Positions 8,161-17,770 are shown, counted from the first letter of the stretch. The stretch is 18,748 nt of DNA from Cymbomonas tetramitiformis (GCA_001247695.2 LGRX02015812.1:1-18748), one strand, 5' to 3'. Notes: a model not told the origin generated them from the letters alone. Numbers and translations are program-made.

Positions 8161-8869
8161 CTAGGAGTCACAATTTTCCTTGCAGAACCACGATCCAATG
8201 GGTACGTCTGTGAGCCCAGCACATTGCAAATGCTAAGCCTCCCGGCAGCCTGCCTGCTCACACATAAGGAGCTCGCCACCGGACCCGCACTTTCCACACG
8301 TGTCGAAGTGTCCGTCACTACCTATGGGCCTAGGAATGTCACCGTCTCGCGCCAGGTTTTCCATGTTCTGATCGCTAGTATCCAGCACCACCGCGGATTC
8401 CATGCAGGGATGCTTGGCTATCAACACTCGCGCTTGGACGTGATTGGCTAAGAGGAAGGACTCTCGGTTGTCCATGGTGTGCTCGGACGTGTCCCATGGC
8501 TTGAAGGTGTAGAAGGCCATTGAAGTCTTGTCCACCCCAAGGATGGAATTCCTATTGCTGAAGTTCGTGATCTGGGTCGGTGTGGGCAGCGGCAGCCAGT
8601 CACATTTTAAAAAGTGTAGAACACGCCGCCAATGGTTATCTGCATGACGAATTTGATGCCACCATACCTGGAATATGCATGCAGCATATCCTCAAAGCGC
8701 TGCAGACGTACCGGAATTATGCTGCAAACGTATCACAAGAAAGTGGACGCGGGTAAATAGTTGTCGTACGGTCGCACCTTACAACCCACTCTGGACGTTC
8801 ATTGGCATCACGTGTCTCTGCTGGAAATAGAACATATGGATGAACGATAGCGATGCGCGTTTCCCCATA
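8161..8869 (-). pseudogene. PHD-finger gene remnant, 3' exons
   Basis: On the minus strand an exon at 8869-8778 (includes RIAIVHPYVLFPAETRD) ends at donor AAG|GTGCGA. A 110-nt intron ends at ATTCCAG and the next exon runs 8667-8161. The splice phase leads into GGIKFVMQITIGGVFYTF, which then hits TAA in a T5A4 tract (8605-8613). The long frame resumes there shifted and continues to a C-terminal PHD finger at about 8298-8170. This is a Cys4-His-Cys3 zinc site: CGKC, GGELLMC, EQAGC, then HLQC and WFCKENC. PHD fingers read histone H3 tails. TAG at 8233-8235 occupies the position before the zinc-binding His that is normally aromatic. Reading resumes in frame after it and ends at TAG 8161-8163. So there is one frameshift and one nonsense codon. 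The upstream side is cut by element D at 8869/8870. The rest of the protein is not recognised. Confidence 0.65.
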
Positions 8870-8885
8870 TGGCTACTGCCCGCCG

Positions 8886-8931
8886 ATACTTGTGACAGTA
8901 TTGAAATCGTATTCAATACTGTTACAAGTAT
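8886..8931. repeat. Subterminal palindrome of element D
   Basis: Arms of 20 bp (ATACTTGTGACAGTATTGAA and its inverse) with one G/T mismatch and a 6-base loop. Within each arm lies a smaller hairpin, ATACT-TGTGAC-AGTAT. It sits in the same place relative to the TIR as the 45-bp palindrome of element C. Confidence 0.85.
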
Positions 8932-9350
8932 TGAATTTCAATAAAAAATTTCAGGCACCCCCGGTGGTCCACTGGTGCTACCCCGCATATCCGAGCACAA
9001 TTATGACCTAAATTTAGTTGCCATATGCGCCATTGGTTGATATTTCACTTGTAGGCTTCTGAATGGATGCATAATGCCATAGGGGTAGTGATTTTCTTGA
9101 TTCGCCAGTTCACAAAGGTCTGTCAATTGGCATGCGATATTTTCAATAATTTTTTAGAAACCCACCACACCACCGAATCACGCGCGTAAGCATTCAAATT
9201 GAAGGTATACACCATACCCAATCATGTTTAGGTCATAGGTCCCGTTGGTATCTGGCAATTGGTTCCATAAAGGTACGAAATGCATCCATATATGCCATGC
9301 GTAAAACAGTATAATATATTCCAAGCGATCCAACGTGATACAAGTAGATA

Positions 9351-10530
9351 GCATGCTCGTAATCATTCCAACGGGTGCCCAAGCGCCGTACATCGCCCAA
9401 GTATTATTCAAAATGATATTTTGGACTATAACCAGCATTGAACGGGGCCTATACGTTGTCGGGGATGCATGATTGAGTGTTGAACATGCGCTAAGACCTC
9501 ACAGTCGGCACATGTGTACGCGTACGCAAGTAGCATGCTAGGAATCACCCCAACGGGCGCCCTAGCGCCATATATCGCACGGGCGTGATTTGATATGATA
9601 ATCCGGACTACGAGACGTACCGAGTTGGGCATGGTTGATATTGGAGGTGCACGATTGAGTGTTGAGGACGAGGTGCTAGGGCCTGGTAGTTCGAGTACTC
9701 GTACGCATAAACAAGTAGCATGCTCGTAATCATTCCAACGGGTGTCCAAGCGCCGCACATCGCCCAAGTATTATTCAAAATGATATTTTGGACTATAACC
9801 AGCATTGAACGGGGCCTATACGTTGTCGGGGATGCATGATTGAGTGTCGGATATGCGCTAAGACCTCACAATCGGCACAGGTGTACGCGTACGCAAGTAG
9901 CATGCTAGGAATCACCCCAACGGGCGCCCTAGCGCCATATATCGCACGGGCATGATTTGATATGATAATCCGGACTACGAGACGTACCGAGTTGGGCACG
10001 GTTGATATTGGAGGTGCACGATTGAGTGTTGGGGACGAGGTGCTAGGGCCTGGTAGTTCGAGTACCAGTACGCATACACAAGTAGCATGCTCGTAATCAT
10101 TCCAACGGGTGTCCAAGCGCCGCACATCGCCCAAGTATTATTCAAAATGACATTTTGGACTATAACCAGCATTGAACGGGGCCTATACGTTGTCGGGGAT
10201 GCATGATTGAGTGTCGGATATGCGCTAAGACCTCACAGTCGGCACAAGTGCACGCGTACGCAAGTAGCATGCTAGGAATCACCCCAATGGGCGCCCTAGC
10301 GCCATATCGTATCGCGCGGGCATGATTTGATACGATAATCCGGACTACGAGACGTACCGAGTTGGGCATGGTTGATATTGGAGGTGCACGATTGAGTGTT
10401 GGGGACGAGGTGCTAGGGCCTGGTAGATTGAGTACCAGTACGCATACACAAGTAGCATGCTCGTAATCATTCCAACGGGTGCCCAGGCGCCGTACATCGC
10501 CCAACTATGATTCAAAATGATATTTTTGAC
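9351..10530 (-). repeat. Higher-order satellite of alternating A and B monomers
   Basis: Monomers begin GCATGCT: A at 9351, 9718, 10085 and 10455 (partial); B at 9533, 9900 and 10267. A is 182 bp; B is 185, 185 and 188 bp, so the A+B dimer repeats every 367, 367 and 370 bp. Copies of the same type are nearly identical. A and B share only parts, mainly their first 60 or so bases (AATCA, CCAACGGG, AGCGCC). Minus-strand frames of 65 and 113 codons stay open through each unit, but 367 is not a multiple of three, so they shift frame from dimer to dimer. I treat them as by-products. Confidence 0.9.
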
Positions 10531-10748
10531 TACGAGAAACTAATTTTGTAGCATCATGCAGCGGGAAATAATTTTTGGGGAATTTAGTTTGTGAGTGGGT
10601 CTAGCAGATGAGCTGTAATTGATCCTGGCTGGACTTTTGGGTGTTTGCCGCCATTAATATGCCGTATATTCATATTGCAGTGTCATGTGAGGTATATGGA
10701 TGTAATATAACACTTTATAGGTCACTGGTTCCAAGTATCGAGGAAGTT

Positions 10749-10865
10749 ATGGCCGGTTTGGGTGCGGGTGCGGGTGCGGGTGGAAATGGCAAATTTGGGC
10801 GCTTACCTGCCACCACACCTGACAATATGAATGACACCATTACCGCATTCCATGCATATGGATAG
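10749..10865 (+). CDS. Small Gly/Ala-rich ORF, unrecognised
   Basis: A 38-residue frame starts MAGLGAGAGAGGNGKFGR; the start is encoded by four GGTGCG-type hexamers. It ends at TAG 10863-10865. The same frame is open upstream to an ATG at 10641, but a TATA-like TTTATAG at 10714-10720 and the composition change favour the ATG at 10749. It could be a first exon, since ATG|GAT or nearby sites are possible, but no clear donor is seen. It may be chance. Confidence 0.25.
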   Translation: MAGLGAGAGAGGNGKFGRLPATTPDNMNDTITAFHAYG

Positions 10866-10915
10866 GCCACGAGCAATTAAACTGACCAAGTATACATACA
10901 TATCGAATTTTAGAA

Positions 10916-11192
10916 GCCTTCGCGGCCGTCATACCATGACTTATGTGCTTATGTCACACGTTCGCGCGGAGGCAATTCAATAATTTTCGTCCTTAAAAAA
11001 AAAGCGAATTTCGTATTTCTGGCGAGTGTGGGTTATGTTCCATCACCGCGCGGGCTCTAATTCATATCAATCACGCGAGCGACTTGCTAGATATCTTCAA
11101 TACTATCCAATATCGAAACATGATGGTTGGTTTGACCTCCGAGGCTTCGCATGAGGGTCTCTCAAGGGTTACAGTGTTCAATACTTGTGAAC
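10916..11192 (-). repeat. Dispersed repeat R1, right (inverted) copy
   Basis: The reverse complement of this segment matches 5765-6040 along its whole length, including CTAGCAA, CCCGC.CGG.GATGG and GTGACATAAGCACATAAG. The two copies face each other across about 4.9 kb containing the PHD remnant, element D and three repeat arrays. Sequence similarity stops on both sides, so they need not be ends of one element. Confidence 0.75.
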
Positions 11193-11340
11193 CCATGTTA
11201 AACGGCGACCGGCTGCTGACTTCGTGCGCGCCGAGTTCTCCCTGTGAATTCGCCGTATTGTCAGTATATGCTCAACACATTGAAGACATGTTGCAACACT
11301 GCTGCAATACCGATGCAATATAGTACAGCGTGTAAGCAAC

Positions 11341-11598
11341 CTTTCGCTACCTCGGGGTAATAGTTCGAGTACTCGGGAGCGAGGTCGTAAGGATGTCCGT
11401 AAGGGTGTGTCATCACGTGCTGAGCTCCCACCTTTTGCATGATTTGGATGCCCGGGCTTCGCCTTGGAAGTCGGCACCGCAAGCCCTTGTGCGAGGGCGG
11501 CGGCTCGTGCCGAAGGCCCAAACGTGGGCTGCCGCTGCTCATCACTTGGTGGGGATGTCCCACGGCGAGGTCGCTTAGTGCCAAGAACGAAGAGGTTG
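11341..11598 (-). CDS. Candidate GC-rich internal exon, unrecognised
   Basis: Minus-strand segment between a TTCGCAG acceptor and an AAAG|GTTGCT donor, 258 nt, in a locally GC-rich island. One frame has mostly G or C at third positions and includes LALSDLAVGHPHQ and HVMTHPYGHPYDLAPEYSNY. A second frame is also open (Ala/Pro/Arg-rich), so the assignment is uncertain. No family recognised. Confidence 0.3.
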
Positions 11599-11606
11599 CT
11601 GCGAAC

Positions 11607-12240
11607 CATACTGTGCGTAAGTGCCATTCCATACACCACTCAGTTACCGGAAACGTGATGTTTGCAGCTGGCTGCAACACATTTGTAGCTTGCCCGCAAC
11701 ATACCGCAACATACCTCAACATGCTGCAACATGCTGACCACTTTTCCACCTTAACGAAAAAACAAAAATCGAACAGATATGACCCCCTCACAAAAAGCCA
11801 ACACCGTGTATGCTGCAAAGTTTTGCTCCTAAGGCCATATGCCAAGCCTCACACGATTTGAGAACCAAAGGTTTTGTACCTTTTTGGGGACTCATGGCAG
11901 GGGTCATTGCAGCAGCATACTGCAGCATGCCAGTAGCGCTGATGAAATGCTTGTAGCGCTGATGCAGCTAAAATTATATTTGCAGCACACTAGGGGTCAC
12001 CGAAATCGAAAAATTTTGTTCGAAATGAAAAACCCGTAAATTCTACCTACGCTGCATCCACGCTGCAGGGATTTGCAACATTCTGAGGATATGCGCTAAT
12101 ATCGTGTCTCACTTAACGTGACCCCTACATACCACCCTAAAAATTCTGCAGCACTCGTCAACATACTCCAATACCTTGTGCAGCACGTCAAGTGCTGCAA
12201 AAACTGCTGCAGGGCATGCTGCACTAACCCCATAATAAAT
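11607..12240. repeat. CTGCAG and GCAACA-rich low-complexity stretch
   Basis: Recurrent GCAACA, CTGCAACA, TGCAGCA and CTGCAG words on both strands, like the 7405-7960 region. No frame is supported. Confidence 0.5.
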
Positions 12241-12324
12241 TAATTTTTCGATATTTGGCAAAAAAGAAAAATTTCAGAGAAAAGCTGCACCGCTCGATGG
12301 CGAATCGAACGAGACGAAATATAC

Positions 12325-12424
12325 CTGAGGAAGGGGTGTCACAAAACGTACAAGCACGAAATTCGACGGGATCAGTGTCACCGTGATCGCGTAAAACGAT
12401 TTTCCACCTGTGGATCAAAGGCAT
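12325..12424 (-). CDS. Possible first exon, unrecognised
   Basis: From an ATG at 12424 the frame MPLIHRWKIVLRDHG continues through VEFRACTFCDT to a good donor, TCAG|GTATAT at 12325/12324. It is 100 nt and has no identified partner exon. The surrounding plus strand repeats GTGACAC and TCACGAAA words. It may be chance. Confidence 0.2.
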
Positions 12425-12870
12425 GAAAAATCTGAGTCATTCAAATCGACAAGGGTCACGAAATGACCTTCTCCTGTGACACAGTAGTCATGCACGAAAT
12501 CATCGACATGAAATGTATGACATGACACGGACCAAGTTGTCGCGGAAATTCAAATCCATCTGTCCAGGGATCGCACGACGACACTGTGACACGATTCGGC
12601 CATCGCGTGGTGTTGGTCAGCGGGGCTCAGTGCAGACGAACTTGTCGTTGTGAGCTACACCTCAGCTCACCGTTGCGTTGCACACCTGTGGACACACACT
12701 CGAGTCTGTATGTGCTGGGACTGCACATGCAGAGGGGCTTGTTTTTCAGTTCTGGCTATGGCATATCTGCGAATTGTTTGCACGTACGTGCGTGTGTGTT
12801 CAGATAAAAACTTACTTTCACAGTTGAAGCCTTACGATGTGCTCGGCGCGTTGTCTTGGGGCGAACGATC
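12425..12870. other. Stretch without a supported gene
   Basis: Several overlapping plus-strand frames, one Cys-rich, exist between 12586 and 12880, but none shows a recognisable motif or frame preference. They begin before the tandem array and run into it. Confidence 0.4.
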
Positions 12871-13480
12871 GATGGGCTGAAAATTCACAAGGAGGAGAAG
12901 TACATTTTCATCCCATCGAACGCCTCGAGACTTTTAGGCTATTCACCATCGTCTATGATAGTTTAATTTTCTAAGGTGTTTTGACCGTCTAATGCGTTTC
13001 TCCGCTTTACTAAGCCTTAGTAGTTGGGCCTTGTTTTTCTGATGGGCCGAAAACTCATAAGGAAGAGAGGTAATTTTTCAGCCCATCGAGACCTCGAGAC
13101 TTATTCGCTATCGTTTATGGGACGATATTTTAGTTTAAAGAGAGTGTTTTAATACTTATTTGAATCTGCGATGTACTAACCGTCGGTTATTTGGTTTTTT
13201 GTTGGATTATTTAGATGGGCTGAAAACGCGCAAGGACGAGAACGAATTTTCCGAAGCCCTTCCAAAGGTACCCCTCGCGACTTTCCGTTTATTCGCTATC
13301 GTTTACAAGTTGATGATTCAGTTTTGGAAAAGTAGTTTGGTAGTTGATTTTCTTTCTTCCCCTCGCTAACCGTTGGCTACTTGGCTTTATTTTTCAGATC
13401 GGTTGAAAACGCCCAAGGGGGGAAGTGATCTTCCATTCTATTTAGCTTCGTCTTCTATATGTTGTAGGTTGATAGTTACT
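12871..13480 (+). repeat. Four diverged tandem copies, 170-183 bp
   Basis: Copies start at 12871, 13041, 13214 and 13397 with GATGGGCTGAAAA-like sequence, then CAAGGA.GAGA. The first three continue with CTCGAGACTT or CGCGACTTTCC and TATTCGCTATCGTTTA; the fourth diverges soon after its start. Each later copy is preceded by a T-rich stretch ending in CTGAT or CAGAT. The layout (T-rich AG, short W-A-E-N coding-like piece, GT) suggests repeated exons, but stops in copies 2 and 4 argue against present coding. Immediately after, at 13493-13514 and 13523-13545, TGAAGTC.ACGCGTGTAGA is repeated. Confidence 0.7.
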
Positions 13481-13546
13481 CGAGTTTAGTTTTGATGAAG
13501 TCAACGCGTGTAGATGATAGTCTTGCTGAAGTCGACGCGTGTAGAA

Positions 13547-13787
13547 GCCTATGGTTAGCAGAGATGATTTAACCTTGTAGCGAATCGTAAAATTGTGAAT
13601 AATATCATTGTATATAGCTTAATTCATCATTTTAACACTTTAATACAACTTGCACATTTCCCCCCACCACATTCATGTTTGCAACACAAGCATCATCGTG
13701 CATTCAGATTTGAAATATTTTTGCAACATCTTCTCATGCCTGCAGCTTATATGAATCTTGTTTGTAAATATATGTAAATATAAAGTA
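13547..13787. other. AT-rich spacer
   Basis: AT-rich sequence downstream of the tryptophan-rich minus-strand ORF; no defined element seen. Confidence 0.4.
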
Positions 13788-14126
13788 TTATTTAAATAAC
13801 ATATTATGTAATATATCATGTGCAGCATGCCAGTAGCCAGCGCCCTCATACCAGTACACGAGATGCCTCACACCGAACCTTTCGCTGGATCTATGGCCGT
13901 GGACGTACATCGGCCAAAAGCCCCACCAGTGATAGGTCCTGAGATTAACTGCATTTCGCCCGAAGTCCTCCCAGTCTTCGTTTGCTTGTTCCCGCGCTTG
14001 CTGCCACAAGCGGCGGAGAATTAAAGGGTCTTCAGGAACCCATTGGGCTTGTTGTAACTGGCAGTCGCGAAACGTAAAAGTATCGAATGGCCATATCCAA
14101 TACTGCAATATTCCAATATTGGCCAT
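13788..14126 (-). CDS. Tryptophan-rich 112-residue protein, unrecognised
   Basis: A complete minus-strand frame from ATG 14126 to TAA, with an in-frame TAG 24 nt upstream of the ATG. It has ten tryptophans, far above chance. The layout is a hydrophobic aromatic start (LQYWIWPFDTF), an acidic-basic helical middle (LWQQAREQANEDWEDF) and a C-terminal aromatic part (YHWWGFWPMYVHG, LVYWYEGAGYW). No signal peptide or clear transmembrane segment. The coherent amphipathic middle makes random origin unlikely. It could be an exon or fragment of a longer gene or of a transposon protein. I recognise no family. Confidence 0.45.
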   Translation of the reverse strand: MANIGILQYWIWPFDTFTFRDCQLQQAQWVPEDPLILRRLWQQAREQANEDWEDFGRNAVNLRTYHWWGFWPMYVHGHRSSERFGVRHLVYWYEGAGYWHAAHDILHNMLFK

Positions 14127-14862
14127 ACTACTGGTGTAGGTAGTCTAAGGTGCGGGTTGTGGTTCTATGTCACGAACGCAGGTGTGTGCAAACGACCTCC
14201 GGTTACGACTCCTCCAACATATACCCTAAAACCCTGAACCTTGGACGCCCCGATATATCCATGTGCAGCACACCTGTAGGAACACCTGCCGCGGGATATT
14301 TTCCCTCTGACGTATTTTAATGTTTCCCGCGAAATAATACAGTTAACCGGTCTTCTTAGCTGCCGAGAATCGTGCTGGAATAGCCTGTTCAGGGCAAATT
14401 GACCCGCTGAATGCCCATGTTGGGTGACATGAAGCCTGAGGAAGCATCACCCCTGGTTGTTTTCAGTCCCGAACAACTTTTCCAGCATAATAGCTTTTGA
14501 AAATATCTCCTTTGCTGCTCACTTTCGCCCGATGAGAAGTATTTTACTACGTGACCCTCCAAACACCCTAAAATGGGCCATAAATCTGCTGGATCTCTCC
14601 CATGTAAGCAAATAGTTGCATTTTTGGAAATGTCAAAATATTACATATTCTGATAGTGCAAAAATCTAACATTTCGTTCACAAACATAAGGCAAAATCAT
14701 AACTTTCCACACCTAACACGATACTTCCACCTTTCCCGTTTTCTTGCCGCACGCGTGACTCGCGTGGCTACTTTGAAGAGTCAAAAACCAGATTTTTCGA
14801 ACTTCCTTCAAGGACTATTCAAATTAACCCTCATATTTGTCATTCAGAACCCCAAAAACCAA
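14127..14862. other. Stretch without a supported gene
   Basis: A short frame at 14656-14901 runs into the Mutator-like element and is not convincing. A small hairpin, CACGCG TGACT CGCGTG, lies at 14750-14766. Nothing else is seen. Confidence 0.4.
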
Positions 14863-15413
14863 TTTGGCAGAGGAAAAAGTCTTTTTGGGGAAGAATTTTA
14901 GAGCCATTTGGGAAGAATTGTGACATGGGTCATTTTTGGGAAGATTTTTGACAATGACTCATGCGTGACGCACGCGACATATATTCACGCGTATGAGTGT
15001 GTGGCACACTGGACAATTCAAGTTGAAATCTGGTTTCCCTCTCTTGTGACAGTCGAGTGACACTCTCAGTCCTCATAACATAACATTTTGCCACGATGAG
15101 TATAAATCGTACAATAGACAAAATACCATATATATTTATAAACATTTTACGATTCCAGGAAGATAGCTTCCAGGTCATGTTAGCCTGTGGTCTGGATGAC
15201 CAATAACCAAAAGTCTTGCGGGAATCATTTTTCCCCAGCCAATAATCTGGCCGTGATGTAGTGTATATACCAAAGGTTTATATTCACCAAAATATTGGTT
15301 GGTGAAATTTAATTTTTATATTTTCCATTCGTATATCCGTGGTATGATGACGTGTCTAGCCTCCGCTCCGTCACGTGCTCACGTCGAACAAACCTCTGTC
15401 CGCTCAGGTGTTT

Positions 15414-15503
15414 TCTCTCAGACGTCTACCTCACGCTGCTGGACAGTGACTTACGTGACCCCGTAAGTCACTTTCCAGCAGCGTGAGGTAGAGGTCTGAG
15501 AGA
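15414..15503. repeat. Large near-perfect hairpin inside element E
   Basis: Arms of 40 bp (15416-15455 and 15462-15501) are reverse complements with two mismatches and a 6-base loop; pairing extends two more bases outward. The arms contain CTACCTCACGCTGCTGGA. It is a possible foldback insertion. Confidence 0.9.
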
Positions 15504-15626
15504 GAGACCTCAAGCATCGAAACTTAGCATACTTATTGTTGGGCGTGTTAGGAACAACATATATTCATGCATAGCACAAGCGTACCACGCATATCATATA
15601 CGCATAGCAAACACTTTTTTAGCATC

Positions 15627-15642
15627 TGACAGCGCGCTGTCA
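15627..15642. repeat. 16-bp perfect palindrome
   Basis: TGACAGCGCGCTGTCA inside element E. It is followed by a CCCTAGC/GCTAGGG inverted repeat at 15644-15690. Confidence 0.8.
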
Positions 15643-15696
15643 ACCCTAGCAAAAACGCGGATGTCCACCGCGTCCACGTTTCCGCTAGGGTTTCGT

Positions 15697-15745
15697 CCCT
15701 CATCCGCGCGCTCGCTTGCAAGCAAGCATGCACAGCGGATGAGGG
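15697..15745. repeat. Hairpin with 11-bp arms
   Basis: CCCTCATCCGC (15697-15707) and GCGGATGAGGG (15735-15745) pair perfectly around a 27-base loop containing GCTTGCAAGC. Confidence 0.85.
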
Positions 15746-16924
15746 AACCGTTTACCAAAATATTATGTCATATGTGTTATCTTTCAACATCATTTCGTAC
15801 AGTCTGAACGGCCAACCACAAATCTCGCTAAGGGCTGGCGCGTGCATGTGGGTATAGTGAGCGGGATTTTAGGTTTTTCGAGACTTCCAAAAGTAACGAA
15901 AGCGGTTATCATTCTCCGCGATGCGGATACCCACGGACTCAGTAGAAATCTGTGATAATATTAGATAGGAATAAGTTACTTAGATGAACACATAATCTTA
16001 GAAATCTTCGCCTGGCTGTACAGGGTCTCACTGCGAGGGAGAGCGCGTTCCGCGTTAAGTTGAAATTGCATAGTTAACAAATAGCATCTGTACATCGCAA
16101 AATGCTCAAAGCGACATCTGCTGTAAAATGGGACAATGACACTCGACTGCGAGCATCATACGCATGCCGCGAGGTGAATCTGTCAAAAACCAACCAAATC
16201 TTTTGCGTCTCAAAATGTCATACCGTACAAAAATGCAGTCATATGCCATACACCCCATTGTGGCGTACCCCACTGCGACTTTTTCGCGGGTACGCACGAT
16301 TGAATGCAGATATTGCTACATTTTCAGTTCACGGTGAAGATTAATGAATTTACATTTCCAACGTTTCTCTCGTGACTAATGTATCACGTAATGTATCCAA
16401 GATGTGAATGCTATTGCGCCACATCGGCTATAGCGAGAGTTTGCCGTTGCGTTGCGTTGGACCTTTTCAGGCTGGTATGGCCAGTATAAATCCCACCGTG
16501 CGGCGACTCATGCGCGTCAGTGTCACGTATAAGCACGCACGCATGAGTCAGTTCTCATCATTCTTCCCAAAAAGAACCAATGTCAAATTCTTCCCAAATG
16601 GCTCTAAAATTCTTCCCAAAAAAACCCCTAGCCTTTGGCAGACAATTTAATGCTTTCTCATTTTTTCTCATTTGCGCCCGCGTGTCTCATTTTTGCGATA
16701 TGGTCGTTACTTGCCGGCGGGAGTGCAAGGTGAGGGACTCTCGTGGAGCATGATTTCCCTCCCACCATTCCTCACGTGGCTCGCTGCAATAGTGCTGCAG
16801 CACGATATCGTGATGGTTGCAGCATGTTGATGGGATGTTGAAAACATGTTGGGACGATATTGTGCAGAGATGCGGGCGAGGCGCCCCCCGAGGCGCACGA
16901 GGCCCAAATGGCTACTGCCCCGCA

Positions 16925-16971
16925 GTCCTTGTGGTAGGACCAAATCGACGATTTGGTCCTACCACGAGGAC
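16925..16971. repeat. Subterminal palindrome of element C
   Basis: Arms of 22 bp at 16926-16947 and 16949-16970 with one mismatch and a single-base centre. Each arm itself folds as GTCCT-TGTGGT-AGGAC. Confidence 0.9.
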
Positions 16972-17301
16972 CATTGTTCCGATAATTTAATTGGCCATCT
17001 CCCGTGATTTGTGGTGTCTAACCAATGAAAGGTGGTATATATAGGTCCTATATTAATTTATTTGAACGCTGGTTTGGCCTATATCCATCCCATATATCCA
17101 TGACGAACGCATTTCAAACCTCTACACTCAAATTTTTCAAAACGGATTTTTTGGAACATTCAAAATGTGGCAAATTAGTGACTCATCTTCAATAATTTTT
17201 TACTAATCATATATCAACACTACACCTGCGCGGATACCATCAAATTGAACCTATACATATGTCCCAATCATATTTGGGCGGTAGGCCCGGTTGGAATGCA
17301 T

Positions 17302-17366
17302 ATATTGGCTCGTTGGCTCGTTGGCTTCCCCTCTAATATATTGGCTCGTTGGTTTCCCCCCTAAAA
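17302..17366 (+). repeat. Short direct repeat in element C
   Basis: ATATTGGCTCGTTGG followed by a TTCCCC(C)CTAA-type tail occurs twice in tandem (17302-17335 and 17338-17366). Confidence 0.65.
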
Positions 17367-17746
17367 CAGTGGTCACGCGAGCTGACCAGCCAGCCATCAT
17401 AATTGCTTGCTAGAAGGGCATATATCGCAAGGTTGGTGTGTGCGGCACATTAAATCTTCAAGTATGTATGTATTGCGAATTTCTGAAAGTCTAACATCAT
17501 CCAAATATCTTATTTTTCGACTGGCGTGTACATTTTAGAATGGATGAATGCCAATTTCTAAAGTCCGAAATTCACTAAATTCGGAATTTGCATTGTGTTG
17601 AACATGCGCCATGCTGAAATAGAGCGGAAATGATGATGAGGGTGCGAAGTGACCGATTCAGTTATCTTATTTGGTCATAAACTCAAGATGTATAACCATG
17701 AGCATCACCGTGAGCCCCCCATGTGACTCCTAATACTCAAAATGAC

Positions 17747-17770
17747 GGTGGTCCTTGTGGTAGGACCACC
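17747..17770. repeat. Hairpin near the right end of element C
   Basis: Perfect 9-bp stem GGTGGTCCT/AGGACCACC with loop TGTGGT, the same loop as in the left palindrome. Confidence 0.85.

Larger units (their letters stand above)
8870..10530. mobile_element. Element D: TGGCTACT-family transposon, right end not found
   Basis: TGGCTACTGCCC at 8870-8881 is identical to the left terminus of element C, and as there a large palindrome follows at once (8886-8931). The stretch around 9140-9255 aligns with 17186-17300 of element C (TTCAATAATTTTTTA, TCAAATTGAA, CCCAATCAT). The preceding four bases are CATA (8866-8869), but no AGTAGCCA-CATA end was found, so the right border given is only the end of the internal satellite. 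Its insertion interrupts a coding exon of the PHD-finger remnant. Confidence 0.55.
14872..16633. mobile_element. Element E: Mutator-like (MULE) non-autonomous transposon
   Basis: Long inverted repeats lie at about 14872-15017 and 16494-16633. The best conserved block is AAGAATTTTAGAGCCATTTG, followed by GGGAAGAATT and TGACTCATGCGTG. Both ends start GG when read inward. TTTGGCAGA occurs at 14863-14871 and again at 16634-16642, a perfect 9-bp direct repeat. Long TIRs with a 9-bp duplication are the mark of Mutator elements. No transposase frame is visible in 1762 bp. The interior has no supported gene but holds several hairpins. Confidence 0.85.

Noticed and set aside
9178..10504. Repeated minus-strand ORFs of 65 and 113 residues, which look like a protein family
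   Set aside because: They are the same satellite monomers read in shifting frames; the 367-bp period is not a multiple of three and no frame is favoured.
14222..14240. Interstitial telomere-like CCCTAAAACCCTGAACC
   Set aside because: Only one and a half imperfect units; not enough for a telomeric tract.
15548..15733. Minus-strand 61-residue ORF
   Set aside because: It lies across palindromes and hairpins inside element E and shows no coding signal.
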